Shown: piece by piece, positions 1-7,895 of the stretch
Numbering within the stretch: position 1 is the first letter of the stretch
Layout: every line of letters begins with the position of its first letter
Source of the DNA: an uncultured Ruminococcus sp.
GTDB lineage: Bacteria; Bacillota; Clostridia; Oscillospirales; Acutalibacteraceae
Reading direction: 5' to 3'
DNA: 60,874 nucleotides
Assembly: GCA_902776375.1 (NCBI GenBank)
Contig: CACYPV010000008.1
Location: 1-60,874, forward strand
Made by a program: the position numbers and the translations under genes
The notes under the pieces: generated by a model
Told to the model about the DNA's origin: nothing
Databases searched by the model: none
What the model saw: only the letters and a program-made list of their open reading frames with translations

Positions 1-1
1 T

Positions 2-1081
2 GACAGCTGCGGCTATCCCGGCGGCGCTCCCACCGTTACCATCTCCGGCAACCCGACTGTCACCAGCACCAACGGCAAGCAGATCGGCGACTACAGCTAT
101 GGCAATAACGCTCTAGGCGAGGTCACCGCTACTTCCAGCACCATGACTCTGCCCACAGGACTTAAGTGGGTCGAGACTGATACACCCGGCGTTTACGAAG
201 TTGGTCAAAAGCTCTTTGTCGGTCACAACCTCCTTCTCGGCGGCGACATCGGCGTGAACTTCTACCTGAATCCTGTGATTCTTGATTCCTACAACGGAAC
301 CAAGACCGTGAAATTCACCTGCGACGGCGAAGAAACGACTGTTGCTGTTCCCGCAACAGCTGATGCTAAAGGCTACAAGGTAACCCTTAACGTGGTAGCC
401 GCTCGCATGGCACACAAGATCAACGCCGTGGTCTATGTTAATAACGGCAGCACAGCGCTCGCTGAGACCGATTCCTACAGCGTACAGGATTACGCCGAGG
501 CGGTCTTTGCAGAGCCTGCAAAGTATACCACCGCCAATAAGGCTGATGCGCTCAAGGCTCTGGCTAAGGCTATGCTCAACTACGGCGCACAGGCGCAGAA
601 CGTCTTTGCTTCCTCTCTGAAAGACAAGACTCCCGCTCCTGCCAATACCACAGTTGGCAATAACGGCTACAGCGCTGTTACCGTTGGCGATGTTCAGAAT
701 GCTATCAACGGCGACGCTTCCGATCTGACTGCTATTGCGGCTCAGCTCAACGCGGAATACTACACCAGCTCCTTGATCTATCTGCAGAACAACACTCTGC
801 GCATCTACTTCACTCCCAAGTCAAAACAACTCGGTGATTTGGATGGTATGGGCTTTGACGACAATCTGTCCGACTATTACTACTACAAGGATGTGGAAGG
901 CATCGCGGCTGCTGAGCTTGATGAACAGAAGGAATTCAAAGTAGGCAACGTTACCTTCAACTACTCCGCGCTCGATTATGTCGTAGCTGTATTGAACAGC
1001 AACAAGATGGGCCCCGCGCAGCAGAACCTCGCCAAGTCCCTGTTCCTGTACAACCAGGCGGCTAACGCGTACTTCGATTAA
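2..1081 (+). CDS. C-terminal part of a large secreted protein with a duplicated helical/beta module (5' end outside window)
   Basis: The frame is open from base 2, so the gene starts before the window and the first ATG at 143 is internal. What is visible is about 359 residues: a short Gly/Thr/Ser-rich stretch, then a module of about 280 residues starting near the motif GHNLLLGGDIGVNFY. The same module closes the alpha-amylase at the other end of the window (GHSISLDGDIAVNFY). Each module has two halves, each ending in a similar amphipathic helix (here AMLNYGAQAQNVF, then LFLYNQAANAYF). No enzyme domain lies within the visible part and no dockerin follows. From the amylase parallel, the protein is probably extracellular and carbohydrate-related; that is inference. 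It is followed after 19 bases by the 48-codon peptide gene and a terminator. Confidence 0.85.
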   Translation, partial: DSCGYPGGAPTVTISGNPTVTSTNGKQIGDYSYGNNALGEVTATSSTMTLPTGLKWVETDTPGVYEVGQKLFVGHNLLLGGDIGVNFYLNPVILDSYNGTKTVKFTCDGEETTVAVPATADAKGYKVTLNVVAARMAHKINAVVYVNNGSTALAETDSYSVQDYAEAVFAEPAKYTTANKADALKALAKAMLNYGAQAQNVFASSLKDKTPAPANTTVGNNGYSAVTVGDVQNAINGDASDLTAIAAQLNAEYYTSSLIYLQNNTLRIYFTPKSKQLGDLDGMGFDDNLSDYYYYKDVEGIAAAELDEQKEFKVGNVTFNYSALDYVVAVLNSNKMGPAQQNLAKSLFLYNQAANAYFD

Positions 1082-1100
1082 ACGAAAAGGAGATTAACGA

Positions 1101-1247
1101 ATGAACAAAGAAACATATGAGCGTCTTGCTATGGACGTTACTAAATTCGACGTTGAAGACGTTATCACCACCTCGGGCGAAACACCCACCGGCACACCAC
1201 CCGCATTTGCTCCTAAGAATCCGTGGGAGATGCCCGTTGGCGTTTGA
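1101..1247 (+). CDS. 48-residue peptide with DVITTSGE motif; candidate RiPP-like precursor
   Basis: A short gene with a good ribosome binding site (AAAAGGAG, 8 nt before ATG 1101) and TGA stop at 1245-1247. The peptide begins MNKETYERLAMDVTKFDVED, carries DVITTSGE in the middle, then a Pro/Thr/Gly-rich part and ends NPWEMPVGV. It has no Cys, no signal peptide and no membrane helix. It is real because a diverged copy of the same peptide, with the same flanks, lies at 58561-58708. There the copy sits just upstream of a PqqD-like protein and an S26-like peptidase, which suggests that this is a substrate of a peptide-modification system. The leader/core split (acidic amphipathic N-terminus, Gly/Pro-rich C-terminus) fits such a precursor, but no modification is shown. 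It could instead be a stand-alone small protein. Confidence 0.75.
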   Translation: MNKETYERLAMDVTKFDVEDVITTSGETPTGTPPAFAPKNPWEMPVGV

Positions 1248-1279
1248 TCCTTGTAAAACCTAACATAAACAAATGATTC

Positions 1280-1323
1280 GCGCCGCTGTTTGAGTGCTTT
1301 ACCCAAACGGCGGCGCTTTTTTT
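1280..1323 (+). terminator. Rho-independent terminator after peptide gene
   Basis: Arms GCGCCGCTGTTTG (1280-1292) and CAAACGGCGGCGC (1304-1316) pair over 13 bp with one G-T, followed by seven T. A related hairpin without the T run lies at 58737-58775. Confidence 0.9.
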
Positions 1324-1421
1324 AGTTGAGAGTTGTTAGGTATTAGGTACTAGGTATTAGGTATTAGTAGTTAGTGCTGTAGTGGCGACCCTTGCGGTCG
1401 CCTAAAACGTTGGCTTTACTG
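1324..1421. repeat. Dispersed repeat: TTAGGTATTAGG-type tandem plus GTAGTGGCGACCCTTGCGG hairpin
   Basis: 1335-1374 is a run of imperfect units of the type GGTATTA. It is followed by GGCGACC...GGTCGCC, a small hairpin. A similar arrangement (TTAG-rich run, then GTAGTGACAGCCCTTGCGG) occurs at about 47437-47500. No gene is seen here. Confidence 0.6.
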
Positions 1422-1478
1422 TCATCTCGAGCAAAGTCGAGAGATACCCCAATGTGGGGCACAAGCGTTTAGCTCCGT

Positions 1479-1561
1479 GAAAGCCTTCTCCCTCGCGGAG
1501 AAGGTGGGCAATTCGCTTTGCGAATTGGTCGGATAAGGGGTTTGTCGCGGAGCGACAAAAG
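1479..1561. repeat. Dispersed repeat, family B copy 1
   Basis: This 83-bp block (GAAAGCCTTCTCCCTCGCGG at its start, ending in GTCGCGGAGCGAC) is repeated almost exactly at 39226-39307. It contains three small hairpins in a row. It is preceded at about 1420-1450 by a GTCATCTCGAGCAAAGTCGA segment related to family A repeats. Confidence 0.75.
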
Positions 1562-1636
1562 GGCTGCCGCCCGGCTGCGGGTTCGCTGCAAGGTAATCAT
1601 TTAGCGCCATGCCGCCCTCGGCAAATACCCACATGC

Positions 1637-1668
1637 AAAAATCCCCCGCACTTTTACCGGTGCGGGGG
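1637..1668 (-). terminator. Terminator of the dockerin gene
   Basis: On the minus strand, CCCCCGCA and TGCGGGGG (8 bp, 1643-1650 and 1661-1668) form a stem followed by ATTTTTG. It lies 19 bases after the stop codon of the gene ending at 1687. Confidence 0.85.
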
Positions 1669-1686
1669 CTGCTTTATATATTGATG

Positions 1687-2964
1687 TCAGAATCTGTCGA
1701 TCATTTTGGCGACATAGCGCTGGATTTCCGTAACATCCAAAACGCTGATCTTATTGTCGCGGTTGGCGTCGGCTCTTTTAACTAATTCCGTATCGGCTTC
1801 GTCGATAATGCTTTTTCCTTCGGCGTCGGTAAACTCGGCGAGGTGGCGTTGAAGCATTGTAGCGTCGTTGATATTTACCTTGCCGTTTTTGTCAACGTCG
1901 CCCACAAATACTATGGGTTTTTTGTCGACGCGGTTTCCGTCCTTAAATATGACCCTTTCACCGTCGGCGGTCTTAACGGTCATATTATTTATACTTAAGT
2001 AAACCATGTCTACCAATTCCGTATCGTAATCTGTAGTTATGCTGATATCGGTTTTAAGCAGGGATTCGCCCTTCATCACCAAAACAGGGTCGAGGGAGGT
2101 GAAATTGCCGCTGAGAAGAACTTGGTCTGTGCCCGGCTCAAAAACCATTTCGTCGGAAAACGCGGAATACTCATCCAAGGTAGTTATGGAAGACTCGTGA
2201 TACAGAGTAAAGTCGAGGCTGAGTATCTCCAGATCCTCGGGAGCGACAAAGTCGAGCGTGTACCAGCCGTAGTCCCAACCCGAGAATTCGGGAGTTGCGG
2301 GGCAGTAGTTTGAGTAGCCTGTGAGGTGATACATTGCGTCGTCGGTGCAATGGCCGGTAGGATTCTCATACGGGTCTTCCGTGGTGTCTTGGGTGGGGTC
2401 GGTTTGAGGCTCAACAAGCTCGCCGTTCTGAATGATTATCTTATCGCCCGATTCGGTGCGTACCTGAAGATCCTCGATTTCAAGGTATAGATCATATTTT
2501 CCTCTTGTCTCAGATAAGAATTCAAGATTAAGAATCGGTACGTCTTCTTCGACAAGGATAGGATCGAGCGACGACACGCTGCCCTTTAGAATAACTTGGT
2601 CGTCATCAAAATTTGTGTTGAAAGCCATTTGTCCGGTGAAAGAAGAATAATTTACCAGCTCCAAATCAGTGTTTTCGCGGTAGAGCGCAAACTGAAAGCT
2701 GACTATTTCCAAGTCCTCGGGCGCGCGATAGATCACGCTGCCTATCGAGTTGACATTCGGAATTCCCTCGTAAGCCGTATAGCAGTAATTTGATCTGGAT
2801 ACAATAGTGTATGTTTCTTCGCAGTAACCTGTCGGGTTTTCGGTATTATCTTCAGGGGGCTGGACGGGAACATATTTGGCGGACGCCGAAAACGTTGAAT
2901 ACCCAAACATTCCGATTACCAGCGCCAGCGATAATAAAACGGCTGCTATTTTTGTGATTTTCAT
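1687..2964 (-). CDS. Secreted dockerin protein with two cohesin-like repeats
   Basis: 425 residues. Residues 1-30 form a signal peptide (KITKIAAVLLSLALVIGMF, then ASA). Two homologous domains of about 150 residues follow, each starting with NPTG(Y/H)C and containing APEDLEI(V/L)S and SLDP(I/V)LV. They resemble cohesin-type beta sandwiches and the first domain of the protein at 52673. A Glu/Asp/Thr-rich linker separates them. The last 75 residues are a type I dockerin: GDVDKNGKVNINDATMLQRH and a second calcium loop DANRDNKISVLDVTEIQRY. ATG 2964 has AAAGGAG upstream. The protein is expected to be outside the cell, attached by its dockerin to a scaffold. No catalytic domain is recognised, so it is structural or binding. 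Confidence 0.9.
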   Translation of the reverse strand: MKITKIAAVLLSLALVIGMFGYSTFSASAKYVPVQPPEDNTENPTGYCEETYTIVSRSNYCYTAYEGIPNVNSIGSVIYRAPEDLEIVSFQFALYRENTDLELVNYSSFTGQMAFNTNFDDDQVILKGSVSSLDPILVEEDVPILNLEFLSETRGKYDLYLEIEDLQVRTESGDKIIIQNGELVEPQTDPTQDTTEDPYENPTGHCTDDAMYHLTGYSNYCPATPEFSGWDYGWYTLDFVAPEDLEILSLDFTLYHESSITTLDEYSAFSDEMVFEPGTDQVLLSGNFTSLDPVLVMKGESLLKTDISITTDYDTELVDMVYLSINNMTVKTADGERVIFKDGNRVDKKPIVFVGDVDKNGKVNINDATMLQRHLAEFTDAEGKSIIDEADTELVKRADANRDNKISVLDVTEIQRYVAKMIDRF

Positions 2965-3007
2965 TTTTATATTCTCCTTTCACTGTAGGTATAATATCAT
3001 TACCTAA

Positions 3008-3036
3008 AGTATATCATGGTTTAACCTTGTATGCAA
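3008..3036 (-). promoter_or_regulatory. Promoter of the dockerin gene
   Basis: Minus strand TTGCAT (3031-3036), 17 nt, TATACT (3008-3013) with TG one base before the -10. It lies about 45 nt upstream of ATG 2964 and directly after the rny terminator. Confidence 0.8.
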
Positions 3037-3044
3037 GATATAAT

Positions 3045-3075
3045 TGCAAAAATCCCCTGCTTTTCAGCAGGGGAT
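3045..3075 (-). terminator. Terminator of rny
   Basis: Minus strand stem ATCCCCTGC/GCAGGGGAT (9 bp, loop TGAAAA) followed by TTTTTGC, 18 bases after the rny stop. Confidence 0.9.
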
Positions 3076-3092
3076 GATTTTACTGTTTAATT

Positions 3093-4649
3093 CTATTTTG
3101 CAAATTCTGCCGCGCGGCTTTCGCGAATGATGTTTACCTTGATCTGACCCGGATATTCAAGCTCTTCCTCGATCTTCTTGCAGATCTCTCTGGCAAGCGG
3201 TATCATGCGCTCATCCTTGACAGATTCGGGCTTGACCATAACTCTGACCTCACGGCCTGCCTGTATGGCGTAGCAATTCTCGACTCCGTTGAAGGACGAA
3301 GCGACCTCTTCAAGCTTTTGCAGACGCTTGATGTAGTTTTCAACGTTTTCGCGTCTGGCTCCCGGCCTTGCGGCAGAAAGCGCGTCGGCAGCCTGAACAA
3401 GTATCGCGACAATGGTTTTAGCCTCAACATCGCCGTGGTGAGCGTGTATGGCGTGGATGACCGCGTCGCTCTCCTTGTATTTTCTGGCGAGGTCAACGCC
3501 TATCTGAATGTGCGTGCCCTCGACCTCGTGGTCGATAGATTTACCGATATCATGCAGCAGACCCGCACGCTTTGCAAGGGTGGGGTCAAGCCCCAGCTCG
3601 CTTGCCATCATGCCCGCAAGATAAGCCACTTCCATAGAATGTTTAAGCACATTCTGACCGTAGCTGGTGCGGTAACGCAGTCTGCCCAGAAGTTTGATAA
3701 GCTCGGGATGGATATTGTGTATGCCCAAGTCGAGCACCGCGCGTTCGCCCGCCTTCTTGATAGTAGCGTCTACCTCGCGGCGCGCTTTTTCTATCGTTTC
3801 TTCGATTCTTGCGGGGTGGATACGTCCGTCCGAGATAAGGCGCTCCAGCGCGATCCTTGCTACCTCGCGGCGCACAGGCTCAAAGCACGACAGCGTGATA
3901 GCCTCGGGCGTGTCGTCGATAATAAGATCAACGCCTGTCAGCGTTTCGATAGCTCTGATGTTTCTTCCCTCGCGGCCGATTATACGACCCTTCATTTCGT
4001 CATTGGGAAGCGGTACAACAGAAATAGTAGCCTCCGCGACATATTCCGCGGCAAGCTTTTGAATGGAAAGTGAAATAATGTTTCTTGCTTTTTCGTCTGA
4101 TTCTTCCTTAAGCTGCTCCTGATACTCCAAGATCTTAACGGATTTCTCATGAGTCAGCTCGTTTTCAAGCTGGGAGAGTAAGTAGTTCTTCGCCTGCTCG
4201 GCTGTGTAGCCCGAAATCTTTTCCAGCATTTCAAACTGACTTTTCTTAAGAGCTTCGATCTCTTCAAGCTTTGCGTCAGCCTCTTTGATCTTGCGCGAGA
4301 CCTTCTCTTCCTTTTTCTCAACATTGTCGAGCTTGCGGTCAAGCGTTTCTTCCTTTTGCTGAATGCGGCGCTCTTGGCGCTGGACCTCGCGGCGTCTGTC
4401 CGCGATCTCCTTTTCGCTCTCGTTGCGAAAACGGTGAACTTCTTCTTTACCCTCAAGAACAAGCTCCTTTTTCTTGGCTTCGGCGTTCTTCATAGCGTCT
4501 GCTACAATACGGTTCGCTTCTTCCTCCGCGCTTCCGATCTCTTTCTCGGCGGTGCTTTTTCTCAGCTTTATGCCGATAAAAACGCCCAATGCGCCCGCAA
4601 CCACAGCGGCGGCGATGATACTGATTATCAAAACAATAACATCAACCAT
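3093..4649 (-). CDS. rny: Ribonuclease Y
   Basis: 518 residues, the usual length. RNase Y is the membrane-bound endonuclease that starts mRNA decay in Firmicutes. Order of parts: N-terminal membrane helix (about 3-28), a long Glu/Lys/Arg coiled coil (about 30-205), a KH RNA-binding domain ([10 protein letters not shown], about 215-280) and an HD domain with the metal-binding LLHDIGKS near residue 368. The start is ATG 4649, because AGGAGGTG lies 8 nt before it; an in-frame ATG at 4673 would leave that site inside the gene. It is transcribed alone, from a promoter about 275 nt upstream with a structured leader. Confidence 0.96.
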   Translation of the reverse strand: MVDVIVLIISIIAAAVVAGALGVFIGIKLRKSTAEKEIGSAEEEANRIVADAMKNAEAKKKELVLEGKEEVHRFRNESEKEIADRRREVQRQERRIQQKEETLDRKLDNVEKKEEKVSRKIKEADAKLEEIEALKKSQFEMLEKISGYTAEQAKNYLLSQLENELTHEKSVKILEYQEQLKEESDEKARNIISLSIQKLAAEYVAEATISVVPLPNDEMKGRIIGREGRNIRAIETLTGVDLIIDDTPEAITLSCFEPVRREVARIALERLISDGRIHPARIEETIEKARREVDATIKKAGERAVLDLGIHNIHPELIKLLGRLRYRTSYGQNVLKHSMEVAYLAGMMASELGLDPTLAKRAGLLHDIGKSIDHEVEGTHIQIGVDLARKYKESDAVIHAIHAHHGDVEAKTIVAILVQAADALSAARPGARRENVENYIKRLQKLEEVASSFNGVENCYAIQAGREVRVMVKPESVKDERMIPLAREICKKIEEELEYPGQIKVNIIRESRAAEFAK

Positions 4650-4843
4650 CTCCCTGACACCTCCTTGTTTCATTTTGTTTCATTTCTAAAAGTCAAACAG
4701 CTTTCATCAAAACAAAACCTTTTCGGTGCCGTTACTTTAGATATTAAATTTTAAGAATATAAAATATTTTTTAATTAAATAAAAAACAGGAATAAATAAA
4801 TAAAAAATATCTATATATAACGGCTCCCAAAAAGAGTCTGATT

Positions 4844-4894
4844 AAAAAAAGCAAATCACAGCCGCCGGCGCATTCATGCCGCGCGCCGCGATTT
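4844..4894 (-). terminator. GC-rich hairpin plus T run in the rny leader (possible attenuator)
   Basis: On the minus strand, a stem of about 18 bp with small bulges (AATCGCGGCGCGCGGCAT against ATGCGCCGGCGGCTGTGATT) is followed by GCTTTTTTT. It lies between the promoter at 4924-4952 and the rny start, inside the leader. TATAAC and GTTATA on either side could close an outer stem. It has the form of an intrinsic terminator; whether rny is controlled by it is unknown. The remaining leader (4650-4843) is AT-rich with nothing else recognised. Confidence 0.6.
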
Positions 4895-4923
4895 CAAACC
4901 CCATAGTTATAGAGTCTAGTGTA

Positions 4924-4952
4924 ATTTTATAATAAAATCAAGTGAATGTCAA
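4924..4952 (-). promoter_or_regulatory. Promoter of rny
   Basis: Minus strand TTGACA (4947-4952), 17 nt, TAAAAT (4924-4929). The predicted leader is about 265 nt long. Confidence 0.75.
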
Positions 4953-5094
4953 GGAGTAAAGTGTAACTTTTACAAAAACAATTCTTTATAGCAATAATGT
5001 ATCTGCCTCAGACATGATTTCCCCGATATTTTTATAATTTTGGTGAACACGTGGAAAAACTTGAAAAAAATATCGTTAATTTTTAATCAAACTA

Positions 5095-5123
5095 TTGAAG
5101 AAATGAAAAAAATGTAATATAAT
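5095..5123 (+). promoter_or_regulatory. Promoter of gap
   Basis: TTGAAG (5095-5100), 17 nt, TATAAT (5118-5123), 33 nt before ATG 5157, in a very AT-rich stretch. The stretch from 4953 to 5094 holds nothing else recognised. Confidence 0.85.
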
Positions 5124-5156
5124 ATACTTACCTTAAAATTTTAGGAGGAATTTATT

Positions 5157-6185
5157 ATGTCAGTAAAAGTTGCAATTAACGGCTTTGGCCGTATCGGACG
5201 TCTTGCTTTCCGTCAGATGTTCGGCGCAGAGGGTTACGAGGTAGTTGCTATCAACGACCTTACCGATCCCAAAATGCTCGCAAACCTGCTCAAGTACGAC
5301 ACCGCTCAGAAGGGCTACTGCGGCACTATCGGCGAGAACCTGCACACCGTAGAGGCGGGCGAGAACTCCATTATCGTTGACGGCAAGGAGATCACCATTT
5401 ATGCAAAGCCCAACGCGGCTGAGCTTCCTTGGGGCGAACTGGGCGTAGACGTTGTTCTCGAGTGCACAGGCTTCTATTGCTCAAAGGCTAAGAGCCAGGC
5501 TCACATCGACGCAGGCGCTAAGAAGGTCGTTATCTCCGCTCCCGCGGGCAAGGATCTTCCCACTGTTGTATTCAGCGTTAACGAGGGCATCCTCACTGCT
5601 GACGACACCATCATCTCTGCAGCTTCCTGCACCACCAACTGCCTCGCTCCCATGGCTGATACTCTTAACAAGTATGCTCCCATCCAGAGCGGCATCATGA
5701 GCACCATCCACGCTTACACAGGCGATCAGATGATCCTCGACGGTCCTCACAGAAAGGGCGACCTCAGAAGAGCAAGAGCGGGCGCTGCCAACATCGTTCC
5801 CAACAGCACCGGCGCTGCCAAGGCTATCGGCCTTGTTATCCCCGAGCTCGACGGCAAGCTCATCGGCTCCGCACAGCGTGTTCCTGTTCCCACAGGCTCC
5901 ACCACCATCCTTACCGCTGTTGTTAAGGGCACAGACGTTACCGTAGAGGGCATCAACGCCGCTATGAAGGCTGCTGCTTCTGAGTCCTTCGGCTACAACG
6001 AGGATCCCATCGTTTCTTCCGACGTTATCGGTATGCGTTACGGCTCACTGTTCGACGCTACCCAGACCATGGTTTCCAAGGTTGCCGACGACCTCTATGA
6101 GGTTCAGGTCGTTTCTTGGTACGACAACGAGAACTCCTACACCAGCCAGATGGTAAGAACCATCAAGTACTTCGCTGAGCTGTAA
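5157..6185 (+). CDS. gap: Glyceraldehyde-3-phosphate dehydrogenase, type I
   Basis: 342 residues. It oxidises glyceraldehyde 3-phosphate to 1,3-bisphosphoglycerate with NAD in cytosolic glycolysis. The NAD-binding motif NGFGRIGR is at residues 8-15; the catalytic Cys158 sits in SCTTNCLAP, and the C-terminal SWYDNENSY is typical. AGGAGG lies 8 nt before the ATG. It is a single-gene unit with its own promoter and terminator; no pgk or tpi is near. Codon use is strongly biased to C-ending codons, as expected for a highly expressed gene. Confidence 0.98.
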   Translation: MSVKVAINGFGRIGRLAFRQMFGAEGYEVVAINDLTDPKMLANLLKYDTAQKGYCGTIGENLHTVEAGENSIIVDGKEITIYAKPNAAELPWGELGVDVVLECTGFYCSKAKSQAHIDAGAKKVVISAPAGKDLPTVVFSVNEGILTADDTIISAASCTTNCLAPMADTLNKYAPIQSGIMSTIHAYTGDQMILDGPHRKGDLRRARAGAANIVPNSTGAAKAIGLVIPELDGKLIGSAQRVPVPTGSTTILTAVVKGTDVTVEGINAAMKAAASESFGYNEDPIVSSDVIGMRYGSLFDATQTMVSKVADDLYEVQVVSWYDNENSYTSQMVRTIKYFAEL

Positions 6186-6210
6186 TTTGTTCTTATAGTA
6201 AGCATGATCA

Positions 6211-6242
6211 AAGCGCGCTTCGTTACGAGGCGCGCTTTTTTT
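6211..6242 (+). terminator. Terminator of gap
   Basis: Stem AAGCGCGCTTCG/CGAGGCGCGCTT with loop TTA, then a T run. It may also serve the convergent mscS-type gene. A short GACGATTGACAGTTGACAAT segment of the family C repeat follows (6245-6275). Confidence 0.9.
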
Positions 6243-6281
6243 AATTGACGATTGACAGTTGACAATGGACAATAATGGTAT

Positions 6282-7112
6282 TTATTTTTGAATAAGGTTG
6301 ATGTACGGGTAAGGTATCTCGATCCCGTTTTCCTTCAGCGCGGTGTTCACGCGGCTGTTTATGTCGGATATCAGCACCTCCGAAGGCGTCTCGGCTTCGT
6401 AATATACCGTCGTTGACATTTTCAGGCTGCTTTGCTCGTACTTCATAAAGTAAACATCGGCGTATTTTTCGCCGTCGTCGGTCTGCTTGCCGGGAATACT
6501 CAGGGGAGAGGCAATCACAGCGTCCTTTATTATCTCCATCGTGCGCTCGATGTCGCTGTTGTAGCCGATAAAAAAGTCAAAGTGAGCGGCGCGCGTGGTC
6601 GCGTGATAGCTGAAATTCCTGATTTTCATCACGTTTATCTTGCTGTTCGGCACGATGTAAAACTGAGTGTCAATGCCCTGCAGCACCACGTGGCGCATCG
6701 TCATGTCCTTCACTATGCCGAAGGTGCCGTCCTCCAGCTCAATGCGGTTCCCGACCTCAAACGGCTTGTGAACGCTTATCATCAAGCCTCCCAGAATGTC
6801 CTTTATAACGTCCTGCGCGGCAAAGGCTATAACACCGCTTATGATGGCTGTTCCGCCCAGCAGGGTCTTCCACAGAGAATCCACGCCGTCAAAAGCAGAC
6901 AGCACAACGATAATTCCGATGACAAGTATCATGGCGCTGGTGACCCGCTGAAAGAAGCGAAGGTGGATGCCCTCGTGCCTTTGCTGCACTTTTCCGAAAA
7001 CAAATTTATTGAGCCGCAGCAAGCCCCAGATAATAACGGCGACGATCGCCATGATCAAAACTATCATTATCGCCAGTAGCCACGGCTTTTCGGCAAAAAG
7101 TCCCTTTAACAT
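6282..7112 (-). CDS. mscS: Small-conductance mechanosensitive channel, MscS family
   Basis: 276 residues, typical of the short MscS class. It opens under membrane tension to release solutes on osmotic downshift. Three hydrophobic segments (about 12-35, 55-75, 80-105) precede the pore-helix region with AFAAQDVIKDILGG, followed by the MscS beta domain (FEVGNRIELEDGTFGIVKDM, then a PNS box) and the alpha/beta C-terminal domain ending near IEIPYPY. ATG 7112 has GGAAGGAAGGGG upstream. It stands alone, convergent with gap. Confidence 0.92.
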   Translation of the reverse strand: MLKGLFAEKPWLLAIMIVLIMAIVAVIIWGLLRLNKFVFGKVQQRHEGIHLRFFQRVTSAMILVIGIIVVLSAFDGVDSLWKTLLGGTAIISGVIAFAAQDVIKDILGGLMISVHKPFEVGNRIELEDGTFGIVKDMTMRHVVLQGIDTQFYIVPNSKINVMKIRNFSYHATTRAAHFDFFIGYNSDIERTMEIIKDAVIASPLSIPGKQTDDGEKYADVYFMKYEQSSLKMSTTVYYEAETPSEVLISDINSRVNTALKENGIEIPYPYINLIQK

Positions 7113-7272
7113 TTTACCCCTTCCTTCCCAAAGATTAGAAGATCATAAACTGATTATACCACATTTTTCCTGTTTTTCCATACTTTTTTACCGCGATACC
7201 GATATTTTCACAGCGATGACCGCTAACTGCAAATTCTTTAAAAATCTTTTTTAGAAAAATAAATGCACCTGC

Positions 7273-7301
7273 TTGCATTTGAAATAAAAGTGTTATATAA
7301 T
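7273..7301 (+). promoter_or_regulatory. Promoter of the zapA/U32 unit
   Basis: TTGCAT (7273-7278), 17 nt, TATAAT (7296-7301), 34 nt before ATG 7335. Confidence 0.85.
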
Positions 7302-7334
7302 ATAGAATGGAGTTTTATAAGGAGAGGTGTTTGT

Positions 7335-7895
7335 ATGGAGAAAAAACGCGTAAGCGTGCAGATAGAGGGGCGCAATTACGTCGTCATCACCACCGAGGAC
7401 AGAGCGTATGTCCACGGGGTAGCCGACGAGGTGACCGACCGCATCCGCAACGCTGCCCAGACGGGGCGCAATCTCGACACCCGCGACTGCGCGGTGCTTG
7501 CGGCGCTTGATTTCTGCGACGACCGCAACAAGGCGGAGCGCAAAAACAAGGAGGTCGTGGACAAGGCAGACCAAATAATCCGCCAGTCCGCCGAGCTCGC
7601 CAAGCAATGCAAGGACTACAAGGCCAAGCTCGCCGCCGCTATCAATGAAAATACAAACCTTACCAAACGCATAAAGGCGCTCGAGGAACAGCTTCGCGTG
7701 CTGCTTAAGGAAAACGAGGAACTCAAAAAGACCGACGGCAAGCCCGCAGAGAATAAAAACACCGAGAACAAAAAGAAGTTCGAGCAGGCAGTCCGCGACA
7801 AAAAGACCGAAAAGATGATGGGCTATGTGCCCATGCGCCAGTATTCGCTTTTTGAGCAAGCCGACGGCAATCAAAAGAATAATGGAAAAAATTGA
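7335..7895 (+). CDS. zapA: Cell division protein ZapA, long form
   Basis: 186 residues. ZapA binds and bundles FtsZ at the division ring. The first 90 residues are the ZapA domain (KKRVSVQIEGRNYVVITTED, then AVLAALDFCDD); the rest is a long Lys/Glu/Asn coiled coil, with a C-terminal QYSLFEQ tail. This is longer than the usual 85-110 residues. The start is ATG 7335, 9-10 nt after GGAGAGG. The 3' end overlaps the U32 gene by 14 nt, so the two are translated together; this pairing is common in Clostridia. Confidence 0.88.
   Translation: MEKKRVSVQIEGRNYVVITTEDRAYVHGVADEVTDRIRNAAQTGRNLDTRDCAVLAALDFCDDRNKAERKNKEVVDKADQIIRQSAELAKQCKDYKAKLAAAINENTNLTKRIKALEEQLRVLLKENEELKKTDGKPAENKNTENKKKFEQAVRDKKTEKMMGYVPMRQYSLFEQADGNQKNNGKN

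Noticed and set aside
1094-1306. 70-codon minus-strand frame over the peptide gene
   Set aside because: No ribosome binding site, and the plus-strand peptide is supported by a second copy; the frame runs through the terminator.
3318-4073. 251-codon open frame antisense to rny
   Set aside because: Wholly inside rny with no family features.
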